Shown: positions 15,201 through 25,619 of the stretch, piece after piece | How the letters are laid out: the number at the start of each line of letters is the position of its first letter | How positions within the stretch are numbered: the stretch's first letter is position 1 | Assembly: GCA_963575645.1 (NCBI GenBank) | Contig: OY754467.1 | Coordinates: 30,811,108-30,875,107, forward strand | Length of the DNA: 64,000 nt | Direction: 5' to 3' | Origin: Xanthostigma xanthostigma | Lineage: Eukaryota; Arthropoda; Insecta; Raphidioptera; Raphidiidae | Position numbers and translations under genes: made by a program | The notes under the pieces: model-generated | Databases searched by the model: none | Seen by the model: the letters and a program-made list of their open reading frames with translations, nothing else | What the model was told of the DNA's origin: nothing

Positions 15201-18200
15201 ATAAATATTTAATGCTGTTTTGAAAGATACATATATGCAAATATTTTTCGTAAAATAAAGATAATTTTGGAAAGTTTGTAGCATAAATTATATACTTCCT
15301 AAATAGTGATTTTATTTTTTATCAATTTAATTTTTATTACAGATGTGTATGCAGCTATGGAAGAATTCAAAGGTACCTACTTTTTAACATCACCAGTGTG
15401 AAAAGTGATTTTCTAAATTTATCAGTCAGTTATTTTTCTATGAGTACAATGAATGTTTAGAGAGTTTAACAGCGACATTAATATACTACTACTGCATGCA
15501 TAAAAACTGTAATATATTGTCAAAATCTAAGAAAATTCTTCTTGAAACTGCTCCCTGCAACTCAGAATTCGTTTTACATAAGATCATTACTTAATTTGAA
15601 TTTATTTTTAAATTATTTAAATTTTTTGTAGCGTAAATCTAAATTCTAATCCGATTTTTTGTTTTTTTACAAGCTTTTTGTGAAATTTGCTTGTTAGGGT
15701 CCAATTTTGTAATTAAATTTTTACTCTGAAATATCCGATCGATTTGAAACTTTACATATATACGTAGTTTTGGTAACAATACAATATTTTCTTGCCTCAG
15801 TAAAAGCTTTTCTTTCAATTCACTAAACTTGTTTATAAAGATAAAATAAAAACAAAATTAAAAATTTTGAAAAGCCCACGACGGGTATTAACGTTGTACT
15901 AACTGAAAAAGGATTAAATACAATTTTAAAACCCTCCGACTAAAAAGAGGTATGTAACCAAAGAAAATCCGTCGAGGGCTGCCATTCGCTGCCCTGAATT
16001 AAGAATAGGAAAATATCACTTGAAGACTATAATTAATTATTTATGTACCCAACGTGATTATCAGTCACATACTCTAAAATTGCAATACATATATTTCAGT
16101 TCATTTCAGGTCAGCGAATGGCAGCCATCGCCGGATTTTGTTTTGGTTACTTACCTCCTTTCAGTCGGGAGGTTTTAGAATTTTATTTAATCCTTTTTCA
16201 ATTACAACGTTTACATCCGTCGTGGTTTTTTTTGAAATTTTTAATTTTGTTTTTTATTTTATTTGAATTTTTTAGAGATTTTTAGCACCAAGAACTATGG
16301 CAAATTAATTACAAACCCTTAACAGAAAACCTTATGTAAATTAATCAAACCGTTTTTGAGATAAATGACGACATTTGAGTGCACACACATACAAAAACAA
16401 GCAATCTCTCACCGTAAACGCATATACCTTCTCCGTTCCGTCGTGGATAAAAATGAAAGTTTTGCTTACCAGCACGGTCTAGTGAAATTTTGCCATAGAT
16501 AAATAAATAGATAGATAGATTTATTGGTTTTAGTTATACAAAAAATATTAAAATCTCGTCAAAAGAAAAAAAATACAATGTTAGGGTGCATTGTCCATCT
16601 CTAAAAATTTTTGGTACTTATAGAAGCACTCTAATAAAATATTTATAAATAGTTCTTTTAATCATTTCAAAAGTCAGGTTTCTAGTGGCCAAGACAGTTT
16701 ATTAAAAAAATTGTAAACCTAAGTAATTAGAACCAAACGTTGAATTTTTTGTTAGAAAAAAAGGAATAACAGGATCTTCTTCTCTTCTTGTATTGTAATG
16801 GTGCAGGGACAAATGACTATTAAATTTATCTAAATGTTTTTTAACAAATATCAAACAGATAAATATACTGCGCTGGTAAAGTGAAAATATTTAAATGGAT
16901 AAACAATGGCTTACAACTATATTAACAGGATGCTTAAAAAAATATTTACTAATTCTCGATTTTGACTTATTGATATCCTTTATCCTATTATTTTTTTAGG
17001 ATTATCTGATGACTATGTAAACCTTGGGGAACTATTGATAGATTCAATTGTCACCTTGAATAAATACAAATATGAGAAAACCCAAGAAAGTGTGAAGCTG
17101 AGGTGTGGTAAGTTTTATTATTCAGAAAATGAAACTATATAGAACTTAATAATCAGCTTTTAAAATTCTAATAATGCAATAATGTTGTAATTGAAGGTAC
17201 AAATTTCTTCAATTACAAATATCGCAATCTAAAAATTTTCAAAAATATTCTATTGCTTAAAAATATATTTTTTCAGTGACTATAATAAGTTTTATATTCA
17301 TCGTATACTAGTGTCGTTTTCTAGATTATATTATTATTAAAAAAATATTTTTTTCTAGATTTTCCTATACCACAAGATCATGTACAATACTTGATAAATT
17401 CAATGCCCCTTCTTTGGAACTCCCTTTTGCGAACAGAAGGTGAGAATGGTGAAATTGCCAATAATTCATTACATTAGAATAAGTAGGATAAGTTTCCAGG
17501 GTTGAGTTCCAGGTTGAGACAAGGTGGGGGCACTGTACCGGTCTCCGAGCCGGAGAAAAGTCTTGATACAGTCCTAATTTTGTTTTTGAGATATGAATTC
17601 CCGGTCCCGCACTTCAGAGAGCTCTTGTCTAATTACTTTAAAGTTTCATTTATATGTTTCTTAATTATAAGTTTTCTGTTCGAACCCCAAATTATTATAG
17701 GTACCTTCTCGATAGTATTTCTGGTGGCACCACACTACTGACAAAATTGTGCAACAGGTTTGTGTTGGGAATAAAGTTGGCAGTATAGGTACACTCAAAA
17801 ATTGTAATTTTGCTTTCAACTATTTAGTTCATATCTTTTTTCTTCCAGACGAAATACTATTAATAATTATAGAGTGTACTGCCCCCGAAGAACCCACTGC
17901 GGCTCATTTGAAAACATAAGAAATCGTCATATTATAGTATTTTCAAAACTAATGACATGTCCATTTTACAGTAAACTTATGAATTATCAGCGCAAATGTT
18001 AGGCAAGACTACTATGTTTTGTTGAGCTCATAAAAGAATAATTTAATATTGTGTTTTGTAAGTAATTGGGCTTTTAAATTTAAAAAAAATATGATTTTTT
18101 AAATTTTTTTACAATATTTATCATTAATAATATTGAATACCGAAAAGGAATCTTATTTTAAAGTCAGAGATAATTATTAACAAATTCATTAAATGCATAA

Positions 18201-21200
18201 AACTTCAGAAAATATATCCCGTGAATAATTAACGCGCCTAGGAATGTTTGTGACGTCATTATGTTAAAAGTTGTGTATTTCAGTGTATGTAAGCATGGAT
18301 ACAAGGATATAAGGACCATAAAAACATTGCAACATCATACACATTTTTGGCGCGACATTGGAACTTAGTTTAAAAATTATTTTTGAATTAAGAATAATTG
18401 TTTTATTATGAAATAAAAAAATATAATGAAAGTAGTTTTGCTATAAAACTTGTGTGATCTTTCCATTCACGTAAAAAACAAATTTCATTAAGAAATCCAA
18501 TTGCAACGCAAAATTTGTTTCTATAATCTACCTATATACTAGCAGCAGGTACAAAAGTACCTACTTTTAAAAGCTCTACTGGCCGGACGAGTGCTTGCAG
18601 TACACTCTATCATTAAGCCCTACAGAAAAACGGATTTTACAAAATTTAAAAAAATGAATTTTGTCCATCAACTTATTTTGAATTAATTATACCTACCTAC
18701 GTGTTTGTAATTATTTTTCAGATAAACTTATCGATACTGTGGATGGACGACCTGCTAGACTTGCTGGTATGTGAATTATTTTCGATTCAAGTTGGATAGT
18801 GCAGGGAGAGAAATTTGCATAATGAAAAGTTTTTTTTTATTTAGAATTTTTTAATTTTCTCCTTCGCTTCAAAGATCAGATACTTGCTTCTTATATTTTG
18901 AGACTTGCGTAAAATTTTTCAAGTAGGTGCCCGGAGAAAAGGGCCGGTTGATGTAGTAAACATAGAAAAGTAGGAAATAGAGCATTCAAAACTCACACAA
19001 AAGCGTATTATAATATCATAAACAATTTAAACTGTTTCTTGATTTTACTTTACTTTACGTTAATGTACAACAAACTATACTGTGCGGCCAACCAAAGAAC
19101 GTCTGTACAAAAGGGAAGAGATGCTGCTAGAAGTGTGCGAAACCATTTCCTCTTCATCATCTACTTCTATCACATAAGCTGTAATTTCCCGCGCACCACT
19201 TCGTACAGTTTGTCCTTGTTTACGATTCAGTTTTACACAAACTCACACAAATCTTAATTGTTTATAGTAGCTACTGTTTGCTACAATTGTTAAGAAACAC
19301 CCATTGTTACAATGCTATCAACATAGAAAAATTAGTTTTTTTTTTTTTTCAAACAATGTCACCGTCGGGATACGAACCCCGAATCTTTCCACTCTCGCGG
19401 CGGACTGTGTTACATTACACTACAGTGACACAAACTATCAAACTATCATTCTAATATTTATAGCATTGGTAACCGATTTTTTCACATCATGCGAGAGCCA
19501 ATTATATTAGTTAACGCTAGATGTGAACCATTACAGTAGTGAGAAACAAGAAGTTTCCACTATTATTTCCTGACGATATAGAAAAGACGTCTATGACTTG
19601 GGATTATTTAATGTAAGGAAACAATTTCACCTTTGATTCACTCATAGCTCTCACTACTGTAATGGTTCACATCTAGCGTTAACTAATATAATTGGCTCTC
19701 GCATGATGTGAAAAAAATCGGTTACCAATGCTATAAATATTAGAATGATAGTTTGTGTCACTGTAGTGTAATGTAACACAGTCCGCCGCGAGAGTGGAAA
19801 GATTCGGGGTTCGTATCCCGACGGTGACATTGTTTGAAAAAAAAAAAACTAATTTTTCTATGTTGATAGCATTGTAACAATGGGTGTTTCTTAACAATTG
19901 TAGCAAACAGTAGCTACTATAAACAATATATTATAATTACTAACTGTAACTAAACTCATCTAAATACAAATCTTAATAACAAATAATAATAAAATAAACA
20001 AATAATAAAAAAATTAAAAAACATCTGAACTTCCGTAAGGCGCATTTCAATAACACAAATTATATCTTCTAAGTCAAATTTTTACGCAGAAACTTGATGT
20101 TTGAACTCATTTTAATATGTATTTTTTACTTCGTAATTATTATATTTTCCTTAACTATTTTTTTTTTTTGAAAAGCGCACGAAGTATAGATAAAAAAAGT
20201 TGAACGACAAATGCGTTTTCGTGATTTTTGCGTCCACAAAAGCGGGTCCACATGAGAGATAATTTTTTTAATTTAACGCTATGTCTTCGCGTTGAGATAA
20301 AAACATTTATTACGACGTGTTATTTTCAAGGTGGTGCATAAAAAATCGATAAGAATTAAAAATTATTGTTGACAGTACTAAACCAAATTGTATTTCATAC
20401 GGAAATGAAATGCGTGGTTCCAGAGAACTATGGAATGACACATTCAATTATTATTCTTGTAATTTGGATTTGTACTGCCAACAATAATTTTTAATTCCTA
20501 TCAATTTCTCAAAACAATAATTTCGTAAACTTTTGCCACCTCTAAGTTTAGTTTACGAAATTATTGCTAAGAAAAGAAGACAACGTAAAACAAAATAGAG
20601 AACGTATACATTATTTGCTGATTCATTTTTTTTTTATTTTTAAGTTTCAGAAGTTGTTCCTCCAAAACATATTTCAAATATAATAGATGAAAGTAGTTCT
20701 AAAAATGAAGCAACCAGCAAATCTATTTTAAAACAATCAGATGAAATAGTCGAACCTGCCAAAGAAATTAACGAACGAAATATTGTTAGCTTTTCCGAAG
20801 TAGCGAATAAGAAAGTCGAAGTTGTTAATGAACCATACCAATCGTCAACTACTATTGAGGAATCTCAATCTTCTGGCGAAACAACTCTTGATAATAATCA
20901 ACTTAATAACGAAACAGCTCCTAAAGAAGCTGATGACGCAGTTCGTGCTGAAAATCAACTAGCCGAACAGATAGCCCAAGCTAAAGTTCAACCTGTTGAA
21001 GAAGTTGCCCCAATCATAGATAAAATTAATGAAATAAGAGCTTCAGTTGTTGAAGAAATCAGGAAGTCTATCATATCTCAAAATTCAGGATACGTTTCTG
21101 AATTAAAAAATGAAAGTATTAATGCAACTTACTTAGAAACACAAGCTGACTCTGCATCTAACAGAAGGGCATCAAACATCAGCGAACTTTCAAATCAAAT

Positions 21201-21324
21201 ACAAAATTTAACAGAGCGAATTTCTAAGAATAAGGCTTCAAAAGACTCAATTAAAAGCTTAGTTAAATCTGCAGAAAATTTAATGAACCACCTCCAAAAT
21301 CCCAAGGAAGAATCTACTGAATAA
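263..21324 (+). CDS. Phase-1 micro-exon gene, unknown function, 5'-partial
   Basis: Exons read by eye: 263-308, 1178-1213, 3331-3372, 4385-4438, 6524-6562, 6837-7016, (9248-9277 weak), 9457-9483, (9619-9630 weak), 9666-9695, 11498-11551, 13193-13231, 15343-15372, 17000-17107, 17359-17439, 18722-18766, 20651-21324. Nearly all have a pyrimidine-rich AG acceptor and a GTAAGT-like donor. The first exon is read in phase 0; every later junction is phase 1, so each internal exon is a multiple of 3 nt. Joined without the two weak exons they give one stop-free frame of 494 residues. The start codon and any signal peptide lie upstream. The N-terminal part is helical and charged (LLDRLLRIRDRILLELRD). 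Cysteines are sparse: KCPTNYERAIDKVY, HCNKFWEKMFYSK, VKLRC. Function is not recognised. Uniform phase-1 micro-exons are known from aphid bicycle-type effectors; membership here is inference only. Intron sizes run from about 0.2 to 2.4 kb. Confidence 0.75.
640..900. repeat. Dispersed repeat with 'ATCAAAATCGGTT' motif
   Basis: The motif ATCAAAATCGGTTCAGTCGTT-like recurs with spacing, and a related block lies at 13530-13770. Such tails are common in insect dispersed repeats. No coding capacity is seen. It lies in the intron between exons 263-308 and 1178-1213. Confidence 0.4.
1562..2178. mobile_element. hAT-type MITE, older copy
   Basis: Termini TAGTGATGTGTCC and GGACACATCACT match the intact copy at 54735-55295. 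The interior is shared too: repeated 'GAGTCGTTCA' blocks near each end and the middle GACGTCAATGTGAATGG. It is 617 bp, and I do not see a clean 8-bp duplication, so its ends have decayed. It lies in the intron before exon 3331-3372. Confidence 0.7.
2378..2810. mobile_element. PIF/Harbinger-like MITE with TTA duplication
   Basis: The 433-bp element starts AGGCCGCTGCACACG and ends with the imperfect inverse CGTAAGCAACGGCCT. TTA flanks both sides (2375-2377, 2811-2813), as expected for PIF/Harbinger. A truncated relative lies at about 21811-22037. No ORF is seen. Confidence 0.6.
3494..4323. repeat. Foldback element, family A copy 1
   Basis: A long imperfect palindrome with a centre near 3905. 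The left arm begins after TAGTCCAGTCA and the right arm ends TGACTGCACTA. Both arms carry 'GCTGAATATTTGTATAAACC' in opposite orientations. It sits between exons 3331-3372 and 4385-4438. Copy 2, in the opposite orientation, is at 47955-48707. Confidence 0.75.
4758..6052. repeat. Foldback element, family B, 1.3-kb palindrome
   Basis: The ends are GGGCGACGGGACCATTCC and its inverse. The arms share 'GACCTGTATCGTGTTCACAG' and 'TCTTCTGCGCATGCG' as diverged copies. The loop near 5430 contains the motif TTACCATTCCAACC. Pieces of one arm recur at about 26990-27200, 38520-38635, 42390-42895 and 54120-54480, so this is a dispersed family. It lies in an intron of the micro-exon gene. Confidence 0.75.
6837..7016 (+). 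CDS. Large internal exon of the micro-exon gene
   Basis: This 180-nt exon follows a TTTTTTTAG acceptor and ends at AAAA|GTAATA, phase 1 on both sides. It encodes a Cys/Tyr start (KCPTNYERAIDKVYNRL), an acidic linker (DSETDFESQDEDEIEES) and a helix (RHQAMKLLKALTAMVVQAK). If the intron is retained, the frame reads nine more codons to TAA at 7043-7045. The donor is weaker than its neighbours, so a short isoform ending here is possible. The acidic linker resembles the acidic last exon more than the micro-exons do. Confidence 0.75.
7046..8499. other. Intron sequence, nothing assigned
   Basis: AT-rich intron of the micro-exon gene. I see no exon, RNA gene or element ends here. Confidence 0.4.
8500..8965 (+). 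repeat. RTE-like dispersed repeat tail
   Basis: Phrases such as TGGACTGAAATTTGGCACAC, 'CAACCCCTAAAAGGGTG' and the closing AAGCCGCGGGTAACGACTAG match the general form of non-coding 3' tails of RTE-type LINEs in insects. A relative with 'CGGTTTCACCCGGGTGCG' is at 58290-58590. No reverse transcriptase coding remains. Confidence 0.45.
9890..10890. other. Intron sequence, nothing assigned
   Basis: The gap lies between exons 9666-9695 and 11498-11551. A pyrimidine-rich AG near 10595 opens a frame, but I find no phase-1 donor for it. Nothing else is supported. Confidence 0.35.
11012..11460. mobile_element. Tc1/mariner-type MITE with 79-bp TIRs
   Basis: It begins CAGGGTGTTTGGCACATG and ends with the exact inverse. 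About 79 bp of each end pair with roughly two mismatches. TA flanks both sides (11010-11011, 11461-11462). The right end is only 37 bp from the 5' edge of exon 11498-11551, so it abuts that exon's splice acceptor region. It is 449 bp and has no ORF. Confidence 0.85.
11680..12290 (-). pseudogene. LINE (Jockey-like) RNase H / C-terminal fragment, decayed
   Basis: The minus strand, read with frameshifts, gives AWKPSHNGI..., then IPWFKDFDVNRGFITSL and INVIHSPMC. This matches the layout of the C-terminal region of Jockey-clade LINEs: an Arg-rich helix followed by a Cys-rich zinc knuckle after RNase H. Many stops and frameshifts show that it is dead. It lies inside the intron following exon 11498-11551, antisense to the host gene. 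Confidence 0.5.
14085..14720. repeat. LINE-like 3' debris
   Basis: The block starting 'CCTGGGAAGTTGGTC' shares that phrase with position 1003. It runs to the 'AGAATAGAATAGAATATTTA' motif near 14630. A similar 'AATAGAATAGAA' tail occurs at 62065 and a related TTTATTGG tail at about 16525. I see no intact coding sequence; assignment to LINE 3' ends is inference. Confidence 0.3.
15843..16264. repeat. Foldback element, about 420 bp
   Basis: The left arm contains AAAACCCTCCGACT and CTGCCATTCGCTG; the right arm carries their inverses. The outer parts pair 'AACAAAATTAAAAATTTTGA' with its diverged inverse. The centre is near 16045. It is intronic, between exons 15343-15372 and 17000-17107. Confidence 0.7.
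17000..17439 (+). CDS. Exon pair of the micro-exon gene (17000-17107 and 17359-17439)
   Basis: Two of the longer exons (108 and 81 nt) are separated by a 251-nt intron and both are phase 1/1. The first encodes DDYVNLGELLIDSIVTLNKY and ends KLRC. The second begins DFPIPQDHVQYLINSM and ends SLLRTE. Acceptors are TTTTTTTAG and TTTTTCTAG; donors are GTAAGT and GTGAGA. No stop occurs in frame while both other frames are interrupted, so coding status is well supported. No domain is recognised; the segments look helical and soluble. Confidence 0.8.
19358..19429 (-). other. Degenerate tRNA-like cloverleaf, left arm
   Basis: Read on the minus strand, 72 nt fold as an acceptor GTCACTG/CGGTGAC (one G-U), a D-like stem GTGT/ACAC, an anticodon-like stem TCCGC/GTGGA with a 7-nt loop, and a T-like stem TCGGG/CCCGA. 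The B box GGTTCGTATCC is near consensus. The A box and U33 are lost and the T loop has 8 nt, so a working tRNA is unlikely. Confidence 0.5.
19757..19828 (+). other. Degenerate tRNA-like cloverleaf, right arm
   Basis: Inverted twin of the block at 19358-19429 with the same stems and B box. Presence in both arms shows that the tRNA-derived sequence predates, or was copied by, the palindrome. Confidence 0.5.
20340..20575. repeat. Two small hairpins
   Basis: GAATTAAAAATTATTG near 20352 pairs with its inverse near 20475. CAATAATTTCGTAAACT near 20514 pairs with AGTTTACGAAATTATTG near 20555. They lie just upstream of the terminal exon. Confidence 0.5.
20651..21324 (+). CDS. Terminal 224-codon exon of the micro-exon gene
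   Basis: A TTTCAG acceptor is followed by a phase-1 continuation (EVVPPKHISNIIDE) that stays open to TAA at 21322-21324. The product is rich in Glu, Ser, Asn, Lys and Gln, with no Cys and no Trp. The C-terminal third has heptad-like stretches (SELSNQIQNLTERISKNK, SIKSLVKSAENLMNHL) suggesting coiled coil. Composition is unlike the compact hydrophobic micro-exons upstream, so the protein may be bipartite: an N-terminal folded part and a flexible or coiled C-terminal tail. The exon lacks an ATG near its start, so it is not an independent gene. Confidence 0.8.
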
Positions 21325-21391
21325 AATATAATTTGCATTCAATAGCCGTAGTTATTGATAAAGATTTTTTTATGTTTAAGTATGTTTCATC

Positions 21392-21397
21392 AATAAA
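21392..21397 (+). terminator. Poly(A) signal of the micro-exon gene
   Basis: AATAAA lies 68 nt past the stop codon, followed by GT-rich sequence. A second AATAAA overlaps the stop codon itself (21320-21325). The 3' UTR is therefore probably about 100 nt. Confidence 0.5.
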
Positions 21398-21810
21398 ATA
21401 TGATCGTGGCAATATAAGTAATATTCGTTTTTCATAAAATATCGTTATTTGATCGTTATTTCAGCATCACTACCGTCGTTTACGAGATTTAAATGTAAAT
21501 CGATCTACAGCCGAATTCATTGTCATAAACCATACACTACAGATATAGAAATGCACAGCTAGTTACACCTTTTCTCCTTGTACCGATGTAAAACGATAGA
21601 TTCTAAAATCTTTTAGGGGTTTTGGTATAAACGAGAAATTCAATAAACTTATATACCTACTTATAGTTTTGTTTCATTAGTTACCATAGAGATAAGGAAC
21701 TGTTCTCTGTCTGAATTGCAGACACGTTCATGGCTCACTCGCGTACTCTAGTCTAATATCTCTATGGTTCTAGGTTACGGAGTAGCATCTGAACACATGA
21801 CCAGAGAACA

Positions 21811-22037
21811 GAACGTGTCTGTTGTCGCACACGTGACAAGACACTGTTTCCTGATTGGTTCTTGCTCAGTGCAAGCAGAGGACCAAGCAAGAAAAATAGT
21901 CACTGTTCTAATTTTACAATCCATCTTGTGAGCTGGCAAGCGAGTCCACAGTGACGTAATTTCCATTTTCCAGCCTTGTAGCCAGATTTCCGGCTAGCAG
22001 AAGTCCCAGCAATGTTTCTAGCAGTGTGCAGCGGCCT
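21811..22037. mobile_element. Truncated Harbinger-like MITE
   Basis: It shares 'AACGTGTCTGTTGTC', 'ATCTTGTGAGCTGGCAAG' and the end GTGTGCAGCGGCCT with the complete copy at 2378-2810. The left part is missing or replaced. Confidence 0.5.
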
Positions 22038-23394
22038 TGATATATAGAATTATTGAATTATTAATTTCATTTCTGAAATAGCGTAAGTTAAAAACGGTTA
22101 CAATTAGACAATGGCATGTTTTAATAATAACAAGCATTTTACAAAAGGGAGACTTGTTTTATAACGTTACTTAATATAATAAGCGAACGAATGTTGCTGC
22201 ATGTAGAGATTTTAATAACCTGGAGATAAAACGAAATAAATTCTTTATATATACACATCGTATTTAAATTTCGTTATGAAAAAGTTAAAAAGGGTGAAAT
22301 ACGTATATTTATATAACAGTTGGGTGTTGGGCTTTTCAGTGCCGTGCAACTGAAGAAGACTATCTCACTGAAGACCCAATACATCCTTTCGACTAACACA
22401 CAATATTATCGAACATAATTAATGATTCAAATAATAAAGTGCATAAAATTCTCCACTATTTTCTATACTTTTACGACTTTATTTTTTGGTTTTAAATTAA
22501 AGAGATGTCAATTAAGGAGCTTCAATTTGACACAGAAATACAATCGGGAGCGTGTAATAATATTTAAAGCTGAAGAAAAAGAACTGATCTTTTAAAGTTT
22601 ACATTAGTGTGGCCGTCTCGTTTTCATCTCTTATTTTGAGATGAGAAATATTATTCTTGTCTCGGTACTTTCGTATGATCGGTGGCCATATTTAAATATT
22701 AACAACTGAGAAGTGTTATTTAAAAGAATTATCTCAAATGTAATTGAAATTTATTTGAAAATACACATAAATTGAATTTACTAATAATTAAAAAGGCGCT
22801 GCCTGCGGCTTCGCACGCGACTGAGATGAAACACGGGAGCGACAACAGTAGGCAGCCATAACAGTGGTAAGTCTTCCCGGACGCGAGCACAACAAGTCAC
22901 CAAAATTTCATCGTTATTGGCTGAATGGCATAATAATAATATTTAATAATAATATTTAATAATAATATTTGTTTATCATAGAATTCTTCACACATTTCTA
23001 TTATACAATTTTAACTGTTAAAATTTTATTGTAACTAATATGGGCAAATTGCCTGAATCATTAAAAAACATCAAAAGTACTAGGTACCTCTTTTCATTGA
23101 TCCATAAGCTACAAATTCCCAACCAAATATAAGTAGGTGTCTATATTTCAGTTTATCGGCATTGTGTTGGACAAAAGCAATTTAATAAACGTGTACGTCA
23201 CTGTAAACTGTAAAGCTCGCGGGGTTAGATACGGTATACCTGCCTATTATTCCTATCATAATAGCTATGGTGTATGGCGGGCACAGCGGCACTGTACCTA
23301 TATTATAGTTTATTCTCTGTGTGATAAAACAAGACAATGGATTCTATGATGCAGAAACTATCTTTGCTTCTCGCTGGCTAACTGCAACGTCGGC

Positions 23395-23465
23395 AGGTAG
23401 TGAGCGGATATGAACCCGCACGCTTCGGATAACCTGGGTTAGTGCCAAGTATTATTACACTGATC
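23395..23465 (-). other. tRNA-derived SINE remnant
   Basis: The minus strand carries CGGGTTCATATCCGC, close to a Pol III B box (GGTTCRANNCC) inside a paired stem. The A box upstream is degenerate. Confidence 0.35.
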
Positions 23466-24299
23466 TAAAGTTGTATTTCCACGATGCGTAACTTCGTATC
23501 ACGAATTAAGATGAATCGTAGTGGACAAGGTTCGACAATCGTAGAAAGTTCTGAAGTCAGGGTTTATTTTGAATTGTTACCAAAGTGTGTAGGGAATTGG
23601 CGGTTCCTCAATGAACGCCGCAAAGGTGCAGAACAACCAAAATAACAGGTAATTCATAATTTTAGAATTAATCATTCTTTTAATATTTAAGTAAAAAAAT
23701 AGCGTAATAGTTACACAACCAACGCTAAACAGCCACTGGCAGACCTCAAAACTCGTGTGTGTTTTGTCGTTGTTTTGCTCTGTAATAGCACATGAAACGT
23801 CATCAGATACCCCCGGTATATACCGTGTAACTCCTTTATATAGCGCGTTATTTAGATCGGATTTGAGCTGCATTCTCCATCAGCACATTAGTAGACAAAA
23901 GCATTTATTACTGTTATAATTGTCTAGAAGTGTTCACTGAATCTATCTCATTCAGTCAACGCCTTTGAGGGCTTTGACTCGGCGGTATATATGCATGTCG
24001 TACATACACATAAGTAATACACGACAAACGACATATGGCAGTAGTAACTAGTGTTACAGTCTATATTGTAGTTTGTTGTCAACAGTGTTTGAAAAAAGTT
24101 AAAAATAAAACCATCATAAAAATTTATATGAGGAACATTTTAATTACCCCACCACCGCTTATTCCTAACCCGTGTTAGAAGGTATCTGCGACCCTGCAGA
24201 ACACCCAAAAAATGTCAATACGCGTCACTGGTGTAGAGCCAAATTTAAGGTTATTGAAGCCTCTAAATGAAAAGGAACCCTTACCCATTAAAAGTGTTT

Positions 24300-24475
24300 T
24301 CGAAAAAGAAAAAAAAGAAAACGTCATTGTTGACGAAAACACAGTTATCAACCAACACATTTTTCTTCTTTTACAAGTTTCTCGGGGTATACTCTGGTGA
24401 CTGAGTCTGGGAGATTGAATTAAAGAGGCTATGGTAACCAAATATTAACAACTTTACCACTAGACGCTCAAACGA
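24300..24475 (-). other. Possible tRNA-derived SINE remnant
   Basis: The minus strand begins GAGCGTCTAGTGGTAAAG, resembling a tRNA 5' half with an A box. About 45 nt on, TTAATTCAATCTC is a poor B box. Weak support. Confidence 0.25.
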
Positions 24476-25078
24476 AGTCCCGGAGTTTTCATGTTGTGAT
24501 TTTATTTTTAATATTGTATGATCTTAGTCATAACTGCTATAATATTATGAAAATGAATTGACTACGTTGTAGTCGTTATTATAAATATGTATACTGTATA
24601 GACTATAGAGCTAGAAATTGAAAGAACAGTTTAACGTGGAACAAAAGTCACAGAGATAAATGTCATGAATAAGATTAAATCTCGACTGTTTTCCGAGTCA
24701 CCTGAGTCTTTCTCTGGTATGTGACAAGCAACCCGACTTCCTGTACAAGAGTTGGCACTTAGTGTTGATTACATAATAACTTGAATAAAGTTTATATTTT
24801 ATATCGGATTAGGGCTTCAAGCTACGTAGAAGACTCATACAATAATAGTTATATTACGTCAAATTTCAATAAATAATATAATATTATATACATTTTTTAA
24901 AAATATTTTATCCCACCAAAAACGTAAATATAAAAAAAGGGCCAAGTTTGACACAAAGAATAAATGAGTTTGCCGATTTTATTCCTAGAGTCCCCCCTAT
25001 CTACGCTGCTGATTCCTAAACACGAAATGCAATTTTCTATAAAACGAAAATATGTGGACGAATGTCAATGCATTAGAC

Positions 25079-25160
25079 CAGGGGTGGCGAACCTATGGCA
25101 CGCGTGTCACAGGTGACACGCGACAGATTATTTTTGGCACGGCACTGATTGAGGTATAAC
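25079..25160 (+). mobile_element. hAT-type terminus
   Basis: CAGGGGTGGCGAACCTATGG followed by a CACGCGTG-like palindromic stretch is the typical form of hAT (Charlie-like) terminal inverted repeats. No matching right end is found nearby, so only one end or a fragment is present. Confidence 0.5.
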
Positions 25161-25619
25161 TCAAGTATAAGATTGAGGTATTTTGGCCCACCCCAACGAG
25201 CGCTCAACTAAGCGATCCGAACAGCTGGTCTTCTGACTGTTGTAACAACTTCGAATATTGGAAAATCACTTTACCAGTATATTCAACACAATAAGTTTAG
25301 GAATCAATTTATGCAAAAAAAAAACAAAGTCGAGCAAAAATATCTATGTAGGTACTTTACTTGTCATGCGTAGGGTCCAGTACAATAACTCGATGTGCCC
25401 AAATGTTGACTTTTTTTAGTCATAGAAAACGCTAAATCTTTTGCGGATTATTCACAAATTTCCTCAAAAATATTTAAAAAAATGGAATTAGTTTTCGTCT
25501 TTCTCTATTTTTTGAATCTAACCAATCAGAAATCACATATTAGCTGTCATCGCAATCTTCGCAACGGGTGCAGAATTACTGTATTACTATCTCACTTTGT
25601 AATTATTTTGGTAAAGAAC

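Larger units (their letters stand above)
19257..19927. repeat. Foldback element with tRNA-like sequence in each arm
   Basis: The arms are 19257-19543 and 19650-19927, near-identical inverses, with a spacer of about 106 bp. Each arm holds a 72-nt tRNA-like block. It is intronic, between exons 18722-18766 and 20651-21324. Confidence 0.85.
22040..25070. other. Intergenic, repeat debris only
   Basis: Contains an ATTTAATAATAAT-type microsatellite (22931-22970), a GC-rich repeat tail near 22797-22880, and two tRNA-like SINE remnants (near 23410 and 24400). No gene can be supported. Confidence 0.4.

Noticed and set aside
19358..19828. Functional tRNA genes
   Set aside because: A box, U33 and T-loop length are wrong although stems are present.
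19304..19906. Mirrored ORFs containing VGIRTPNLSTLAAD
   Set aside because: Translation of the tRNA-like block in the foldback arms.
263..21324. Direct assignment to the bicycle family
   Set aside because: Exon phase fits, but canonical paired C-Y-C motifs are not evident and the long acidic last exon is atypical. Kept as hypothesis only.
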